Counted from the stretch's first letter, positions 9,666-19,150 are shown. The stretch: 64,000 nt of DNA from Paenibacillus nuruki (GCF_001721045.1 NZ_MDER01000034.1:93926-157925); one strand, 5' to 3'. Translations and numbers: made by a program. Notes: generated by a model from the letters alone, not told the origin.

Positions 9666-10615
9666 GATGTAACGGGTTTAGTGGATAGGTGTTCATTGAG
9701 CCAATGAATCACATTTGCAGTCACTTCATCACGATTGGTATCATTTAGCGTCTCATGTCGGCTGTCTGAATACAAGTCGAGCTTCACATCTTCTAACCCT
9801 AACTGAAGATATTGTTGATACAACTGCTTGACCCCTTTACCGTATTGTCCGACAGGATCACGTTCGCCGCTAAATAAATACACAGGCTTATTCGGTGGAA
9901 TACGCTTCATATGATCGGGTTGATGAATCTCTAACAACAATTCAAAAAAGTGAACATAAAAACGAACAGAAGGTAACTTCCCACAAAGTGGATCATTCAT
10001 AAATAAAGATACTTCTTCAGGATCACGTGATAACCAATCAAACGTTTTACGTGGACGTGGGAGCCCTTTATTGTATGAAGCAAACACAATGATATTTAAC
10101 AATAGACTACGATGTACTTGTCCACGCAGTCGTTGCTGAAGATGAGCAATCTGCTTACCTACACGGAGTAGATTACGCTTTCCATTTGTACCGGACAACA
10201 TAAATCCATCATACAGATCAGGTTGCTCATACATCACCTTTTGAATAATAAATGAACCCATACTATGTCCCATAATAAAAAGGGGTGTATTCGGATGATG
10301 ATCTCGAATCCACTCAGATAATTGCATCACATTCTGAGTCATCCAATAAAATCCGTTATCTCCTGGATCGCCTAAATATTCAGGCCCTGAAGCCGTTAAT
10401 CCATGTCCACGTTGATCATGAGCATAGACTATAAATCCTTGCTCAGTTAGCGATTCTGCGAATCGTTTGTATCGTTTTGCAGTTTCAGACATGCCATGAG
10501 TAATCTGAACAATTCCGCGTAAAGGTCGATGATTCTGATCATCTTCTGGAAGCCATTCATATACATGGACAGCTACATTTTCAGGATCAGTCATTTTAAA
10601 TGTACGTTCTAGCAT
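9659..10615 (-). CDS. Alpha/beta hydrolase, monoacylglycerol-lipase/lysophospholipase type
   Basis: 318 residues of the serine aminopeptidase S33/lysophospholipase fold. Seen in order: oxyanion-loop VQITHGMSE, then HDQRGHGLT, the nucleophile elbow GHSMGS, a lid region, and the acid and base in SGERDPVG and DSRHETLND. Likely a cytosolic lipid or ester hydrolase. The frame is open to 10645, but AAGGAGGA lies five to six bases before the ATG at 10615, so that start is used. It is preceded by a hairpin (10636-10676) separating it from manA. Confidence 0.88.
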   Translation of the reverse strand: MLERTFKMTDPENVAVHVYEWLPEDDQNHRPLRGIVQITHGMSETAKRYKRFAESLTEQGFIVYAHDQRGHGLTASGPEYLGDPGDNGFYWMTQNVMQLSEWIRDHHPNTPLFIMGHSMGSFIIQKVMYEQPDLYDGFMLSGTNGKRNLLRVGKQIAHLQQRLRGQVHRSLLLNIIVFASYNKGLPRPRKTFDWLSRDPEEVSLFMNDPLCGKLPSVRFYVHFFELLLEIHQPDHMKRIPPNKPVYLFSGERDPVGQYGKGVKQLYQQYLQLGLEDVKLDLYSDSRHETLNDTNRDEVTANVIHWLNEHLSTKPVTSK

Positions 10616-10635
10616 CGTATTCCTCCTTGCAAATA

Positions 10636-10676
10636 ACCTGTACAAATCTACATAATTGATGTAGATCTGTACAGGT
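10636..10676 (-). terminator. Hairpin between manA and the hydrolase gene
   Basis: An 18-base stem, ACCTGTACAAATCTACAT against ATGTAGATCTGTACAGGT, with one mismatch. On the minus strand it is followed by TTATTTG and then, within 10 bases, by the AAGGAGGA of the hydrolase gene. It may end manA transcripts or act on the hydrolase mRNA. Confidence 0.6.
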
Positions 10677-10769
10677 CTATTGTTGTCTGACTTGGAACCT
10701 ATAATCTAACTAATGTTAACCATTTATTCCCATTATTGAATCAAAGCTAACTAGAACTGTTCTGTCTTT

Positions 10770-11738
10770 TTAAGGCAAATAAGAACGAATAACCGTGCAA
10801 TGACCATCTAATGTGTAGTCGCCTAGATTAGCAGGTAATAAGAAACATTGTCCACCTTTGACAGGGACACTTTCATTGCCCCATGCAATCGAACCTTCAC
10901 CATCAGCGATGACTAGAATAGTAAAACTTTCTGCGGTTGTTGATAATGACCAAGCACCATCTACGACCCCTTTTTCAACAATAAAGTAAGGAGAAGCAGC
11001 GAGTTCTAACCATTCTCCAGCTGCAAGACCATCTGTTTTCATCGTCGTTGCGCCAGCGCCTTCATAAGCGATGACATTGAGTGAATCTTCAATATGGAGC
11101 TCACGAGGTTTACCATCTAATCCAGGACGATCATAATCGTATAAACGATACGTTGTATCTGAATTTTGTTGGATTTCAGCAACCAGTACTCCTGCGCACA
11201 AAGCATGTACAGTACCGGCAGGAATATAGAATGTATCGCCTGCTTCTACCGAAACCTCTTGCAATGTATCTGTAATTTTATTATTCTCAATCGCTTCTGC
11301 TAAGGATTCACGAGTCACGCCTTCTTTAAGACCGTAAATGATCTTAGCACCAGGCTTCGCCGCAAGCACATACCACATTTCTGTTTTACCGAGTTCCCCT
11401 TTAGGAAGCCCTGCATAATCATCTGTAGGATGAACCTGAACAGAAAGGTCGTCATTACAATCCAATAGTTTGATTAATAATGGAAAACGTCCGTTGACTT
11501 CAGATACACCTTTGGTGCCGAACCAATCGCGTCCGAATCGTTGTCCAAGTTCAGTTAAGCTTACACCATCTAATTCGCCACCGATAACAGAAGTGGTACC
11601 ATTCGGGTGATCTGCGATCATCCAGCCTTCACCGATCACGCCTTCAGGAATATCCCAGCCAAATTGTTCAAGGGCACGTCCGCCCCACACACGTTCTTTA
11701 AATTCCGGTTGAAATTGAAGCGGGTATGGATTAGTCAT
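10770..11738 (-). CDS. manA: Mannose-6-phosphate isomerase, class I
   Basis: Interconverts mannose-6-phosphate and fructose-6-phosphate with Zn2+. 322 residues, close to Bacillus ManA. The cupin metal site is visible as QVHPTDDYA, GKTEMWYVL and PAGTVHALCAG, followed by the conserved EIQQNSDTTYRLYDYDR. In most relatives the loop reads HALGAG; here it is HALCAG. TTGGAGGAG precedes the ATG. Stands alone, with no PTS or mannose gene beside it, so it probably serves general sugar-phosphate and polysaccharide metabolism. Confidence 0.95.
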   Translation of the reverse strand: MTNPYPLQFQPEFKERVWGGRALEQFGWDIPEGVIGEGWMIADHPNGTTSVIGGELDGVSLTELGQRFGRDWFGTKGVSEVNGRFPLLIKLLDCNDDLSVQVHPTDDYAGLPKGELGKTEMWYVLAAKPGAKIIYGLKEGVTRESLAEAIENNKITDTLQEVSVEAGDTFYIPAGTVHALCAGVLVAEIQQNSDTTYRLYDYDRPGLDGKPRELHIEDSLNVIAYEGAGATTMKTDGLAAGEWLELAASPYFIVEKGVVDGAWSLSTTAESFTILVIADGEGSIAWGNESVPVKGGQCFLLPANLGDYTLDGHCTVIRSYLP

Positions 11739-11823
11739 TATTATCTCTCCTCCAAGTGTAATAGGTATACAACTGTTCTATGTATCCCATGCCGTCTGTG
11801 TCTCTAAGCGGTCTGTTTCTATC

Positions 11824-12213
11824 TTAACGTGACGATTGGAAAAATTCCAGACGCTCTCCATCAGGACCACTAAAGAAAAAGTAGCGACTGCCATTAGGAA
11901 GAGTGGTAATCTCTGCATCTAATTCTTGCAAATTTAAGGCTTGAATTCGTACATATTCTTGTTCAATATCATCTACTGCAAAAGCCACATGGTGTACCTT
12001 GCCTTCATTAGCGAGCTCACCTGTGTATCCTTCAACCAATTCGATTTCCGTTTGCGATTGATCTGGAAAAGCAAGAAAAGCGAGTTTGATATACTCATCG
12101 ATATGTCCAGCATTTTCGAGATGTTTCAAACCAATAACATCTTCATAAAAAGCAATCGACACCTCGATCGATTTTACCATAATACCTACATGCTCTAGTT
12201 TGCGTACAGCCAT
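11824..12213 (-). CDS. VOC-family (glyoxalase-like) protein
   Basis: 129 residues with two beta-alpha-beta-beta-beta modules: KLEHVGIMVKSIEVSIAFY at the start and HHVAFAVDDIEQ in the middle, ending GPDGERLEFFQ. His, Glu and a second Glu at the usual metal positions are present. It resembles the methylmalonyl-CoA epimerase/lactoylglutathione-lyase branch; neither activity can be assigned. AAGGAGTG is seven bases before the ATG at 12213 and only four before the TTG at 12216, so the ATG is used. Confidence 0.85.
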   Translation of the reverse strand: MAVRKLEHVGIMVKSIEVSIAFYEDVIGLKHLENAGHIDEYIKLAFLAFPDQSQTEIELVEGYTGELANEGKVHHVAFAVDDIEQEYVRIQALNLQELDAEITTLPNGSRYFFFSGPDGERLEFFQSSR

Positions 12214-12267
12214 CAATACTCACTCCTTCAATATAATGTTACTTCCAATACAGCAGTGGATACTTAT

Positions 12268-12861
12268 TCATGGTGTTGATGATCCTTTTTTCTCAATCGC
12301 AATGAGATAAGGTGCATCTTGCCGTTGCAATTGTCGATAAATAATCGATTGTGCTACAGCGACAGGCAGAGAAGAAGCCCAATCTTGCACAGCCTTTGCT
12401 TCTTCTGCTCCGCCAGCATGTCCGGGATAGAGAACAATGGTGAGTATTCCCCGAATAGCTAATAAGTCAAAAGCAGAAGCCAAAGCCGTCAATGTAGACT
12501 CAGGTTCAGTAATAATACTCAGATCTCCTGTAGGCAGATACCCAAGATTGAACATGATCACTTGAATCTTACCATGCTGAGCTTCAGGAATATACTGGCT
12601 CATTGTAGCATGACTATCCAGAATCAATTGCACAGAAGCAAGCTTAGCTTGGTCTTCCTTATCTAAACGCTCCTGTGTACGATCCAGTGCATCTTGTTGA
12701 ATATCAAAGCTAAATACCTGTCCACGTCTTCCAGCGGCTTTAGCAAGCATCAGCGTGTCTACACCTGTGCCAGCAGTCGCATCAATCGCATAACCTGAAT
12801 GAGCATCCAGACGTTCCAATACTAATTTATGAGCATAACTTAAAACAGACAGAAATCCCAT
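12268..12861 (-). CDS. mnmM: tRNA nm5(s2)U methyltransferase MnmM (YtqB family)
   Basis: 197-residue class I SAM methyltransferase. Motif I is DATAGTGVDTLMLA (about 27-40); the catalytic-region motif is FNLGYLPTGD. In Bacillus YtqB/MnmM methylates 5-aminomethyl(2-thio)uridine at the wobble base of tRNAs. Its start is one base after the stop of the radical-SAM gene (TGA T ATG), and the same pair is adjacent in Bacillus, supporting a joint wobble-uridine job. No further gene is coupled downstream. Confidence 0.88.
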   Translation of the reverse strand: MGFLSVLSYAHKLVLERLDAHSGYAIDATAGTGVDTLMLAKAAGRRGQVFSFDIQQDALDRTQERLDKEDQAKLASVQLILDSHATMSQYIPEAQHGKIQVIMFNLGYLPTGDLSIITEPESTLTALASAFDLLAIRGILTIVLYPGHAGGAEEAKAVQDWASSLPVAVAQSIIYRQLQRQDAPYLIAIEKKGSSTP

Positions 12862-12862
12862 A

Positions 12863-13819
12863 TCAAAGTGCTCTCCAATATTTGCTTTGCCATGTGTCCC
12901 GTTGCTTCAATTCATCATCAATCCCGTTAAGCACTTCCCATTTTCGCAGACTCCACATCGGCCCGATCAATAGATCACGAGGTGCATCTCCTGTAAGACG
13001 GTGCACGATTATCTCTGGTGGTAAAATTTCAAGCGTATCTACGATCAACTTAATATATTCGTCTTTTTCCAAAAAGCGTAATAATCCTGCTTCATACTGC
13101 TTAACCATCGGTGTTTTGCGCATAAGATGGAGCAGGTGAATTTTGATGCCTTGTACATCCATTTGAGCCACAGCACGACCTGTATCTAACATCATCTCAT
13201 GCGTTTCTTGAGGCAGTCCATATATAATATGAGCACAGACACGGATACCACGAGCACGTAACTTGGCGACCGCTTCTTCATAACATTGGCTATCATGAGC
13301 ACGATTGATTAGCTCTGAAGTAGACTCATGAATCGTTTGTAATCCCATTTCGACCCATAGATAAGTACGTTCATTCAATTCAGCCAAATAATCGACTACA
13401 TCATCAGGTAGACAATCAGGACGAGTCGCTATTGATAATCCGACCACACCTGGTTGCTGCAAAATAATTTCAAAGTACTCACGTAATTGTTCGACAGGAG
13501 CATATGTATTTGTATACGCCTGAAAATAACCAATATACTGAGCATGAGGCCATTTCTGATGCTGACGATCACGAATATGATTAAATTGAGTGACCAGATC
13601 ATCACGACGACTGCCTGCAAAATCTCCTGAACCGCGAGCGCTACAGAATGTGCAACCCCCTTTGGCGATTGATCCATCACGATTGGGACAGGTAAATCCA
13701 GCATCTAAGGTGACTTTGAATACTTTATTTCCAAATTGTTCACGCATTTCGGTATTCCACGTATGGAACCTTTTATCACTCCATAATAAGGGAGTGGAGG
13801 TAGCTTGAGTTGTAAGCAT
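12863..13819 (-). CDS. mnmL: Radical SAM protein, YtqA/MnmL (TIGR01212) family
   Basis: 318 residues. The iron-sulfur cluster cysteines lie in CPNRDGSIAKGGCTFC (about 42-57), the spacing of the TIGR01212 group, followed by ATRPDCLP and GLPQET segments. In Bacillus YtqA has been linked to installing the 5-carbon modification on wobble uridine upstream of MnmM. The frame is open to 13870, but AAGGAG seven bases before the ATG at 13819 fixes the start. Translationally coupled to mnmM. Confidence 0.88.
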   Translation of the reverse strand: MLTTQATSTPLLWSDKRFHTWNTEMREQFGNKVFKVTLDAGFTCPNRDGSIAKGGCTFCSARGSGDFAGSRRDDLVTQFNHIRDRQHQKWPHAQYIGYFQAYTNTYAPVEQLREYFEIILQQPGVVGLSIATRPDCLPDDVVDYLAELNERTYLWVEMGLQTIHESTSELINRAHDSQCYEEAVAKLRARGIRVCAHIIYGLPQETHEMMLDTGRAVAQMDVQGIKIHLLHLMRKTPMVKQYEAGLLRFLEKDEYIKLIVDTLEILPPEIIVHRLTGDAPRDLLIGPMWSLRKWEVLNGIDDELKQRDTWQSKYWRAL

Positions 13820-14288
13820 AGTGAAGCTCCTTCGATCGTTCTTGATTACGATATTTAAAGTATGAATCATACGTCTAATTCAGGTTATATTGTAACAAAC
13901 ATTTTTATTTAAAAGATAGCGGCAGGTGACGAACTTCCAAATATTATTCACAAAATAAATGTTTTAAAAGTAAGGCTCGCTTCATTCGACTAAAAAAGGG
14001 GTAATCATTGTTAGAAACAACTTAAAAGCTTTATTTTTTCATAGTTTATTACAACAAATCATTTAATTTTTGAGCAAAAAATGGTAGACTATGATTGCTA
14101 AATTTGTTGGACCCCAATTCCAAATATAGAGAAAAGGATTTTCTAATCTGCTTGCAGAGAAGGGAGATCCTTTTTTCCTGTTTACAGATAGATATGCAGA
14201 TAAATGCTTTACTTTTTCTCATTTCTTCGTCACAATAATGCCTTAGTAGTAGGATAACTATATACACCATTGAAATCGGAGGAACGAC
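13820..14288. other. Intergenic region between mnmL and trmB
   Basis: About 470 AT-rich bases with divergent genes on either side. An imperfect hairpin with a TTTTTT tail on the plus strand lies at about 14131-14177 (GGAT...ATCC outer pair, TTCT/AGAA inner), suggesting a short leader or small RNA ahead of trmB. No convincing promoter or coding frame was found. Confidence 0.4.
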
Positions 14289-14996
14289 ATGCGTTTACGA
14301 GGTAGAAAAGGAATACGTGAAGGATTGGAGCAGCAGGAAGATTTAGTCGTGCTGAATCCTGAACAATATAAAGGAAAATGGCAAGAGCGTTTCGATAATG
14401 ATCTACCGATTCATGTTGAATTTGGCATGGGTAAAGGAAGATTTGTTAGCCAGATGAGCGTTAAGCATCCAAATGTCAATTATATTGGATTTGATATGTA
14501 CGATGAATTGGTACGCCGTGCCAGTGAAAAAACAAGAATAGCTTGGGAAGAAGCAGAGCGTGGTGAACCTACAACGATTCAGCTAGCCCGCGCGAATATT
14601 GAGAAGATTGAAGAGGTTTTTGCACCGGGTGAGATCGAGCGAATCTATCTTAATTTTAGTGATCCATGGCCGAAAAAGAAACACGGTCGTCGTCGCTTAA
14701 CACATCCACGCTTTTTGGAAATGTATTGTAAGTTGTTAAATGCTCGTGGTGAAATTCATTTCAAAACCGATTCTGAAACATTGTTTGAGTTCTCTTTGAA
14801 TTCATTTGCAGATTATGGTCTACAAATGACCAATTTGAGTCTGAATCTTCATCGCGATGGGATCAATGAAGAGCATGTGATGACAGAATACGAAGCTAAA
14901 TTTATGGGAAAAGGCATGAATATTCATCGTTGTGAAGTACTGATCGGTGAAGAAGTATTGCGTGAATATCAAGTGATGCGTTTAGATAAATATTGA
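14289..14996 (+). CDS. trmB: tRNA (guanine-N7)-methyltransferase TrmB
   Basis: Methylates G46 of tRNAs with S-adenosylmethionine. 235 residues. SAM motif VEFGMGKGRF (about 43-52), then YIGFDMYDELVRRA, and the diagnostic SDPWPKKKHGRRR (about 128-140), ending with the TEYE motif. GGAGGA is five bases before the ATG. Its terminator also serves the convergent glycosyltransferase gene. Confidence 0.96.
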   Translation: MRLRGRKGIREGLEQQEDLVVLNPEQYKGKWQERFDNDLPIHVEFGMGKGRFVSQMSVKHPNVNYIGFDMYDELVRRASEKTRIAWEEAERGEPTTIQLARANIEKIEEVFAPGEIERIYLNFSDPWPKKKHGRRRLTHPRFLEMYCKLLNARGEIHFKTDSETLFEFSLNSFADYGLQMTNLSLNLHRDGINEEHVMTEYEAKFMGKGMNIHRCEVLIGEEVLREYQVMRLDKY

Positions 14997-15006
14997 TTTA
15001 TACCAC

Positions 15007-15057
15007 AAAAAAAGTAAGGTCTTATCCAGCGACTTAGGATAAGACCTTACTTTTTTC
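15007..15057. terminator. Bidirectional terminator trmB / glycosyltransferase
   Basis: A perfect stem (AAGTAAGGTCTTATCC against GGATAAGACCTTACTT) with A and T runs on both sides. The minus-strand glycosyltransferase uses the right arm for its last codons. Confidence 0.93.
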
Positions 15058-16167
15058 TACCATTTCAGCAATACTATGGGCACTTTGCGTTGGATTATAA
15101 CGATCAATCTGAGCTATATTTTGCTTACGTTGTTCTACCACAGCATCATAATCATTGATCAACAATTCCATCCATTCGGTAACCACATCAATCGATGTAA
15201 TCGGTTCTCCCCAACCTTGTTGCGTGAAATACTGAGAATTTTTTTCTTCTTGTCCGGGTAAAGGATTATAGAATAACATCGGGATCGCTTTGGCTAATCC
15301 TTCTGTACATGTCATTCCTCCCGGTTTGGTTACAAGAAGATCCGAAACTTCCATCAATTGATCAATTTCATTGGTGTATCGAATTAAATGAATATTAGGA
15401 TGATTAAAGTTCACATTCTGCTCAGCTTTGCGATACGCTTTATCATTGTTACCAAAACAAAAAATAAATTGGATCTTATCACTGAAGCTGGTGAGATACG
15501 CATTGACCACATCATCGCTCATCAATCCCCAACCACCGCTCATCACTAACACAGTCGGCATATTTTTGAGTCCAAACTTCTGTTGAAATTCGACTTTGCC
15601 TGTATGTTCCCAGAACTTAGGGTGTACAGGAATACCAGAGACTTCAATTTTCTGAATAGGTACACCACGCTGTATTAATTTGGAACGTACATCAGGTGTA
15701 GAGACTAGATAACGGTTCACTTCTGGACTCACCCATGTTCCATGAGCATCGTAATCTGTAATGACCATACATAATGGTGTACGCAGTCCCAAACGTTTAA
15801 GCCGTGAAATCACTGCTCCGGGAATCGGATGCGTACATACAATCACATCTGGCTTTAACTGCCGAACAACATTATGAGTATGTGTATAGAAAAGACGATG
15901 CAAAGCTAGCGTAGCTAGCCGATTGATCGATTTTTTGTATTGGCTACGATACATCATACGCACAAGTCTTGGTTGCGAGATGACCGTTTTTTTGTATGCG
16001 GTTAGGATCAATGGAGCCACTTTAGGATTAAGGAAACTACCGAGTTCCAGTACCTTAGTCTGAATATTCGGCGAGATTTTGCGTAAGCTACTCGCTAATG
16101 CATAAGCAGCCTGTGTGTGACCCGAACCAAAACCTTCCGACAAAAGCAGCACTCTATATTTTGACAC
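15034..16167 (-). CDS. UgtP/MGDG-synthase-like glycosyltransferase (GT28)
   Basis: About 377 residues of the MGDG-synthase/UgtP family, which adds glucose or galactose to diacylglycerol on the inner membrane face. Seen: GFGSGHTQAA at the N-terminus, THPIPGA, MSGGWGLMSDD, and the donor-binding VTKPGGMTCTEGLAKAIP with NPLPGQEEKN. A TTG at 16173 opens the frame, but AAAGGTGA is seven bases before the GTG at 16167 and almost touches the TTG, so 16167 is preferred. Its last codons lie in the shared terminator. A PAP2 phosphatase, another lipid enzyme, lies directly upstream. Confidence 0.85.
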   Translation of the reverse strand: MSKYRVLLLSEGFGSGHTQAAYALASSLRKISPNIQTKVLELGSFLNPKVAPLILTAYKKTVISQPRLVRMMYRSQYKKSINRLATLALHRLFYTHTHNVVRQLKPDVIVCTHPIPGAVISRLKRLGLRTPLCMVITDYDAHGTWVSPEVNRYLVSTPDVRSKLIQRGVPIQKIEVSGIPVHPKFWEHTGKVEFQQKFGLKNMPTVLVMSGGWGLMSDDVVNAYLTSFSDKIQFIFCFGNNDKAYRKAEQNVNFNHPNIHLIRYTNEIDQLMEVSDLLVTKPGGMTCTEGLAKAIPMLFYNPLPGQEEKNSQYFTQQGWGEPITSIDVVTEWMELLINDYDAVVEQRKQNIAQIDRYNPTQSAHSIAEMVEKSKVLS

Positions 16168-16286
16168 GTCCAATTCACCTTTTCTGCAAGGTATTCTCTA
16201 ATAAAATGGAGTAGAGGAAGGATAAGTATTAATCCTTCTCTGTAACACTACTGTAACAATCCGGTAATATTGCTAGAATAGCTTTT

Positions 16287-16814
16287 TTATGGCCATAATG
16301 CAAATGTACCCATCGCTACCGATGTTCCGATCGCAGCTCCCACCAGTACATCTGAAGGATAATGTAATCCCAAGTACATACGTGATACAGCAACAATCAG
16401 TGCGAATGGCAACAGCAACAGAATCATGAGTGGATCTGTCAACATAAATGGAACAGTAACAGAAAAGATCGCTGTCGTATGTCCTGATGGAAACGAATGG
16501 TCTGTTAATGGATTGCGGAACGTAATCGTTTCTGGGATAGCCAGATAAGGACGAATACGTGGGTACAGCTTTTTGACGATAGCTACAGGTACATGGCTAA
16601 TGGCTAATGCTACAGCAGCTTGAAGTCCTGCGCGGCCCCAAGGTGCGGGTGCGAATTGCCATACCGCCAGAGTAGCTATAATGGTAAATGTCGCTCCGCC
16701 TAGATTCGTTAAGTAATAAAAGAAAAGATTTAAAAACTTATTATGAAGTCTTGAGTTAAACCATCTGAAAATGTGTTGCTCCATCGTTTGTAGGCGAATA
16801 AGAAAATGACGCAT
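16287..16814 (-). CDS. PAP2-family membrane phosphatase
   Basis: 175 residues, about five membrane helices. All three PAP2 blocks are present: KLYPRIRP, PSGHTTA and SRMYLGLHYPSD. Candidates for the substrate are undecaprenyl pyrophosphate, phosphatidylglycerol phosphate or phosphatidate. GGGGG lies seven bases before the ATG. It probably shares a promoter with the UgtP-like gene 120 bases downstream. Confidence 0.9.
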   Translation of the reverse strand: MRHFLIRLQTMEQHIFRWFNSRLHNKFLNLFFYYLTNLGGATFTIIATLAVWQFAPAPWGRAGLQAAVALAISHVPVAIVKKLYPRIRPYLAIPETITFRNPLTDHSFPSGHTTAIFSVTVPFMLTDPLMILLLLPFALIVAVSRMYLGLHYPSDVLVGAAIGTSVAMGTFALWP

Positions 16815-17510
16815 GAGAGACCCCCGTATTAATTGCCAATTTTCGGCTTATATTCATCATATTTTTATTCAGTACGCTTTTCAAGCTTTATAACGTTAAC
16901 AGAGTGTTAAAATAGATACAACTTTTGTAAGTTACCCAATAGTTTAAACCTGATTTGCAAAATAATCCAAAAGTATTTCTTATTACCCTTACCCGAGAAT
17001 GGCTAAAGTCATTCACATCGAGTTCAACCAATATGTAAATCGTTATCAATAAGATGGTTCAACCTAATTAAATACGTTTAAAAATTCAAAGAAATACAAC
17101 CACAAGCTTCACAGTCACTATAGCTCCATTATTGATCCTCATACAAATCAAACACCATTAGCAATAAAAATAAGCAAATAGAACATAAACAGGCATAAAA
17201 TGGCGTTAAACCTTGTTCTGTAACATTTATTGCATATAACTGGTCGTAATTCCATGGTTTTTAACCGTATACCCTCTTTTAGAATTTTGACAAATCCACA
17301 AAAAATGTGCAAAATCTTAATGTCGCTTGTAATCGTTTTGTAACATAACTTTAATGTTCGTCATAGTATAATCATCTGGGGTGAAAAGTTTTAAAGCGAC
17401 TCATGCTAAAAATTAAATTTAAAATGTGACGTCTTGAAATTAGTGATCTAGAGAAAAAGAGTGAATTTGTTATATTGGGGTTTTAAAATTTAAGGAGGTT
17501 CACAGTTATT
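16815..17510. other. Long AT-rich divergent intergenic region
   Basis: About 700 bases with no credible coding frame. A TATAAT (17367-17372) and a TTGACA (17287-17292) occur but are not well spaced to each other. If the TATAAT is the -10 of the following gene, its leader is about 130 bases. No riboswitch class was recognised. Confidence 0.4.
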
Positions 17511-18758
17511 ATGGGAAACGTTATTGATGCTATATTTATCGTGCTCCAGGTTATGCTGGCAGTTATCGGTGTATATCAGTTTTCATTCTCGCTATTTGGA
17601 ATTGTTAAAAGGAAAAAAAGACCGGATCATGCTCCACAGAAATCATTCGCGGTACTTGTTGCAGCGCATAATGAGGAAACCGTTATTGGAGCACTAATGG
17701 AAAATCTGAAAAATATGGATTATCCGGCTGAATTATATGATGTGTTTGTTATCTGTGATAACTGTACAGATGGTACAGCAGATATCGTACGTAGTCACGG
17801 AATGAATGCTTGTGTACGTACTAATCCAGCAGAACGTGGTAAAGGATACGCGATCGAGTGGATGCTAAGAGAATTGTGGAGTATGCCTCGTCAGTATGAT
17901 GGTATCGTTATGTTTGATGCTGATAACTTGGCAGACCACAGATTCTTGACAGAAATGAATAACGACATGTGTGAAGGTGCACGCGTTATTCAAGGTTATA
18001 TTGATACAAAAAATCCAGAAGATTCTTGGATCACTGCTGCTTATGGCGTATCTTACTGGTACATCAACCGTCTATGGCAATTGTCCCGTCATAATTTGAA
18101 TATGGCGAACTTCCTTGGTGGTACAGGAATGTGTTTTGAAAATGAACTATTGAAAGAAATCGGCTGGGGCGCAACAAGTCTTGTAGAAGATTTAGAATTT
18201 ACAATGCGTTGTGCAGAAAAAGGAATTTACCCACGTTTTAGCTATGATGCAAAAGTATTTGATGAAAAGCCGTTAACATTCAAAGCTTCTTCTCGTCAAC
18301 GTTTGCGTTGGATGCAAGGTCACTTTACAGTAGCTCGTCGTTATTTCTTCCCGCTACTATGGAAAAGTGTAAAAGAAATGAGTATTATCAAATTCGACTT
18401 GGCACTGTATAGTGTCAACGTATATATTGTTTTAGTTACATTCTTAATGACTGCGGCAATGTGGATTGATACAGCTATTCTAGGTGGACCACATATCGCT
18501 ACAATCTATAACTACTTGCCAATGTGGGTAGCTATTACAGCAATTGGTGCCAATGTTGTTACTTTTATTCTTGCAATGGCATTAGAAAAAGTGAAGTCTT
18601 GGAAAGTATATCTATACTTGTTGTTATTCCCAATCTACGGTCTATCTTGGTGGCCAATTACGTTCTATGCTTTCTTCACACAAAACAACAAGCAATGGAG
18701 TCACACTCAACATACGCGTGTTGTACGTTTGGAAGAAGTACAAAGCAAACAAGGTTAA
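17511..18758 (+). CDS. Membrane glycosyltransferase, family 2
   Basis: 415 residues. One N-terminal helix (about 5-30), a cytosolic GT2 domain, and three to four helices after residue 300. GT2 signatures: VLVAAHNEE (about 48-56), CDNCTDGT, FDADN (the DXD), VEDLEF and the processive-type RQRLRWMQG. This is the layout of synthases that polymerise or export beta-linked sugars (N-acetylglucosaminyltransferases, cellulose-synthase-like). AAGGAGG is about 13 bases before the ATG. No polysaccharide cluster surrounds it; it stands alone with a strong terminator. Confidence 0.88.
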   Translation: MGNVIDAIFIVLQVMLAVIGVYQFSFSLFGIVKRKKRPDHAPQKSFAVLVAAHNEETVIGALMENLKNMDYPAELYDVFVICDNCTDGTADIVRSHGMNACVRTNPAERGKGYAIEWMLRELWSMPRQYDGIVMFDADNLADHRFLTEMNNDMCEGARVIQGYIDTKNPEDSWITAAYGVSYWYINRLWQLSRHNLNMANFLGGTGMCFENELLKEIGWGATSLVEDLEFTMRCAEKGIYPRFSYDAKVFDEKPLTFKASSRQRLRWMQGHFTVARRYFFPLLWKSVKEMSIIKFDLALYSVNVYIVLVTFLMTAAMWIDTAILGGPHIATIYNYLPMWVAITAIGANVVTFILAMALEKVKSWKVYLYLLLFPIYGLSWWPITFYAFFTQNNKQWSHTQHTRVVRLEEVQSKQG

Positions 18759-18787
18759 TAACCATGTAATGCAATATAGCTACAATT

Positions 18788-18831
18788 AAAAAAGACCGAT
18801 ATAACAGCTAAGTTGTTATATCGGTCTTTTG
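18788..18831 (+). terminator. Intrinsic terminator after the GT2 gene
   Basis: AAAAGACCGATATAACA pairs perfectly with TGTTATATCGGTCTTTT. Confidence 0.93.
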
Positions 18832-18956
18832 TTTATACATGGCCTATAACATAATTTCTACTATAATTAGATAGATGGTTTATGTAATAGAATGTGATGA
18901 ATACGATGAGTCTAAATGTATGTTTGATAGGCATTTAATTTATTTTATAAAAAGGG

Positions 18957-18985
18957 TTGTATATATCAAATAGATATGATACAAT
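18957..18985 (+). promoter_or_regulatory. Promoter of infC-rpmI-rplT
   Basis: TTGTAT (18957-18962), 17 bases, TACAAT (18980-18985). Confidence 0.65.
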
Positions 18986-18999
18986 ATTTTAGTACGTGA

Positions 19000-19150
19000 T
19001 TGAGAATATATAAAGTAGAAGCTTTGCTTCTCACCTGCCCGATAATAGTCGGCTGGTTCATTGATCTGAGATTTATTGACAAGATTTGTCTTGTTATGGA
19101 TATTAGCTGATCAAGGGATGCGGGTGACTAGACCTGCATCCCTTTTTAAT
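19000..19150 (+). promoter_or_regulatory. L20-type autoregulatory leader of infC-rpmI-rplT
   Basis: A structured leader: hairpin AGAAGC/GCTTCT, a CACCTGCCC...GTCGGCTGG element, and a closing terminator AGGGATGC...GCATCCCT with a TTTTT tail at 19114-19147, about 50 bases before infC. In Bacillus such a leader binds ribosomal protein L20, which promotes premature termination. Position, operon content and the terminator match; the exact L20 site was not verified. Confidence 0.7.

Noticed and set aside
14049..14270. 73-codon minus-strand ORF before trmB
   Set aside because: It covers a plus-strand terminator-like hairpin and lacks a ribosome site.
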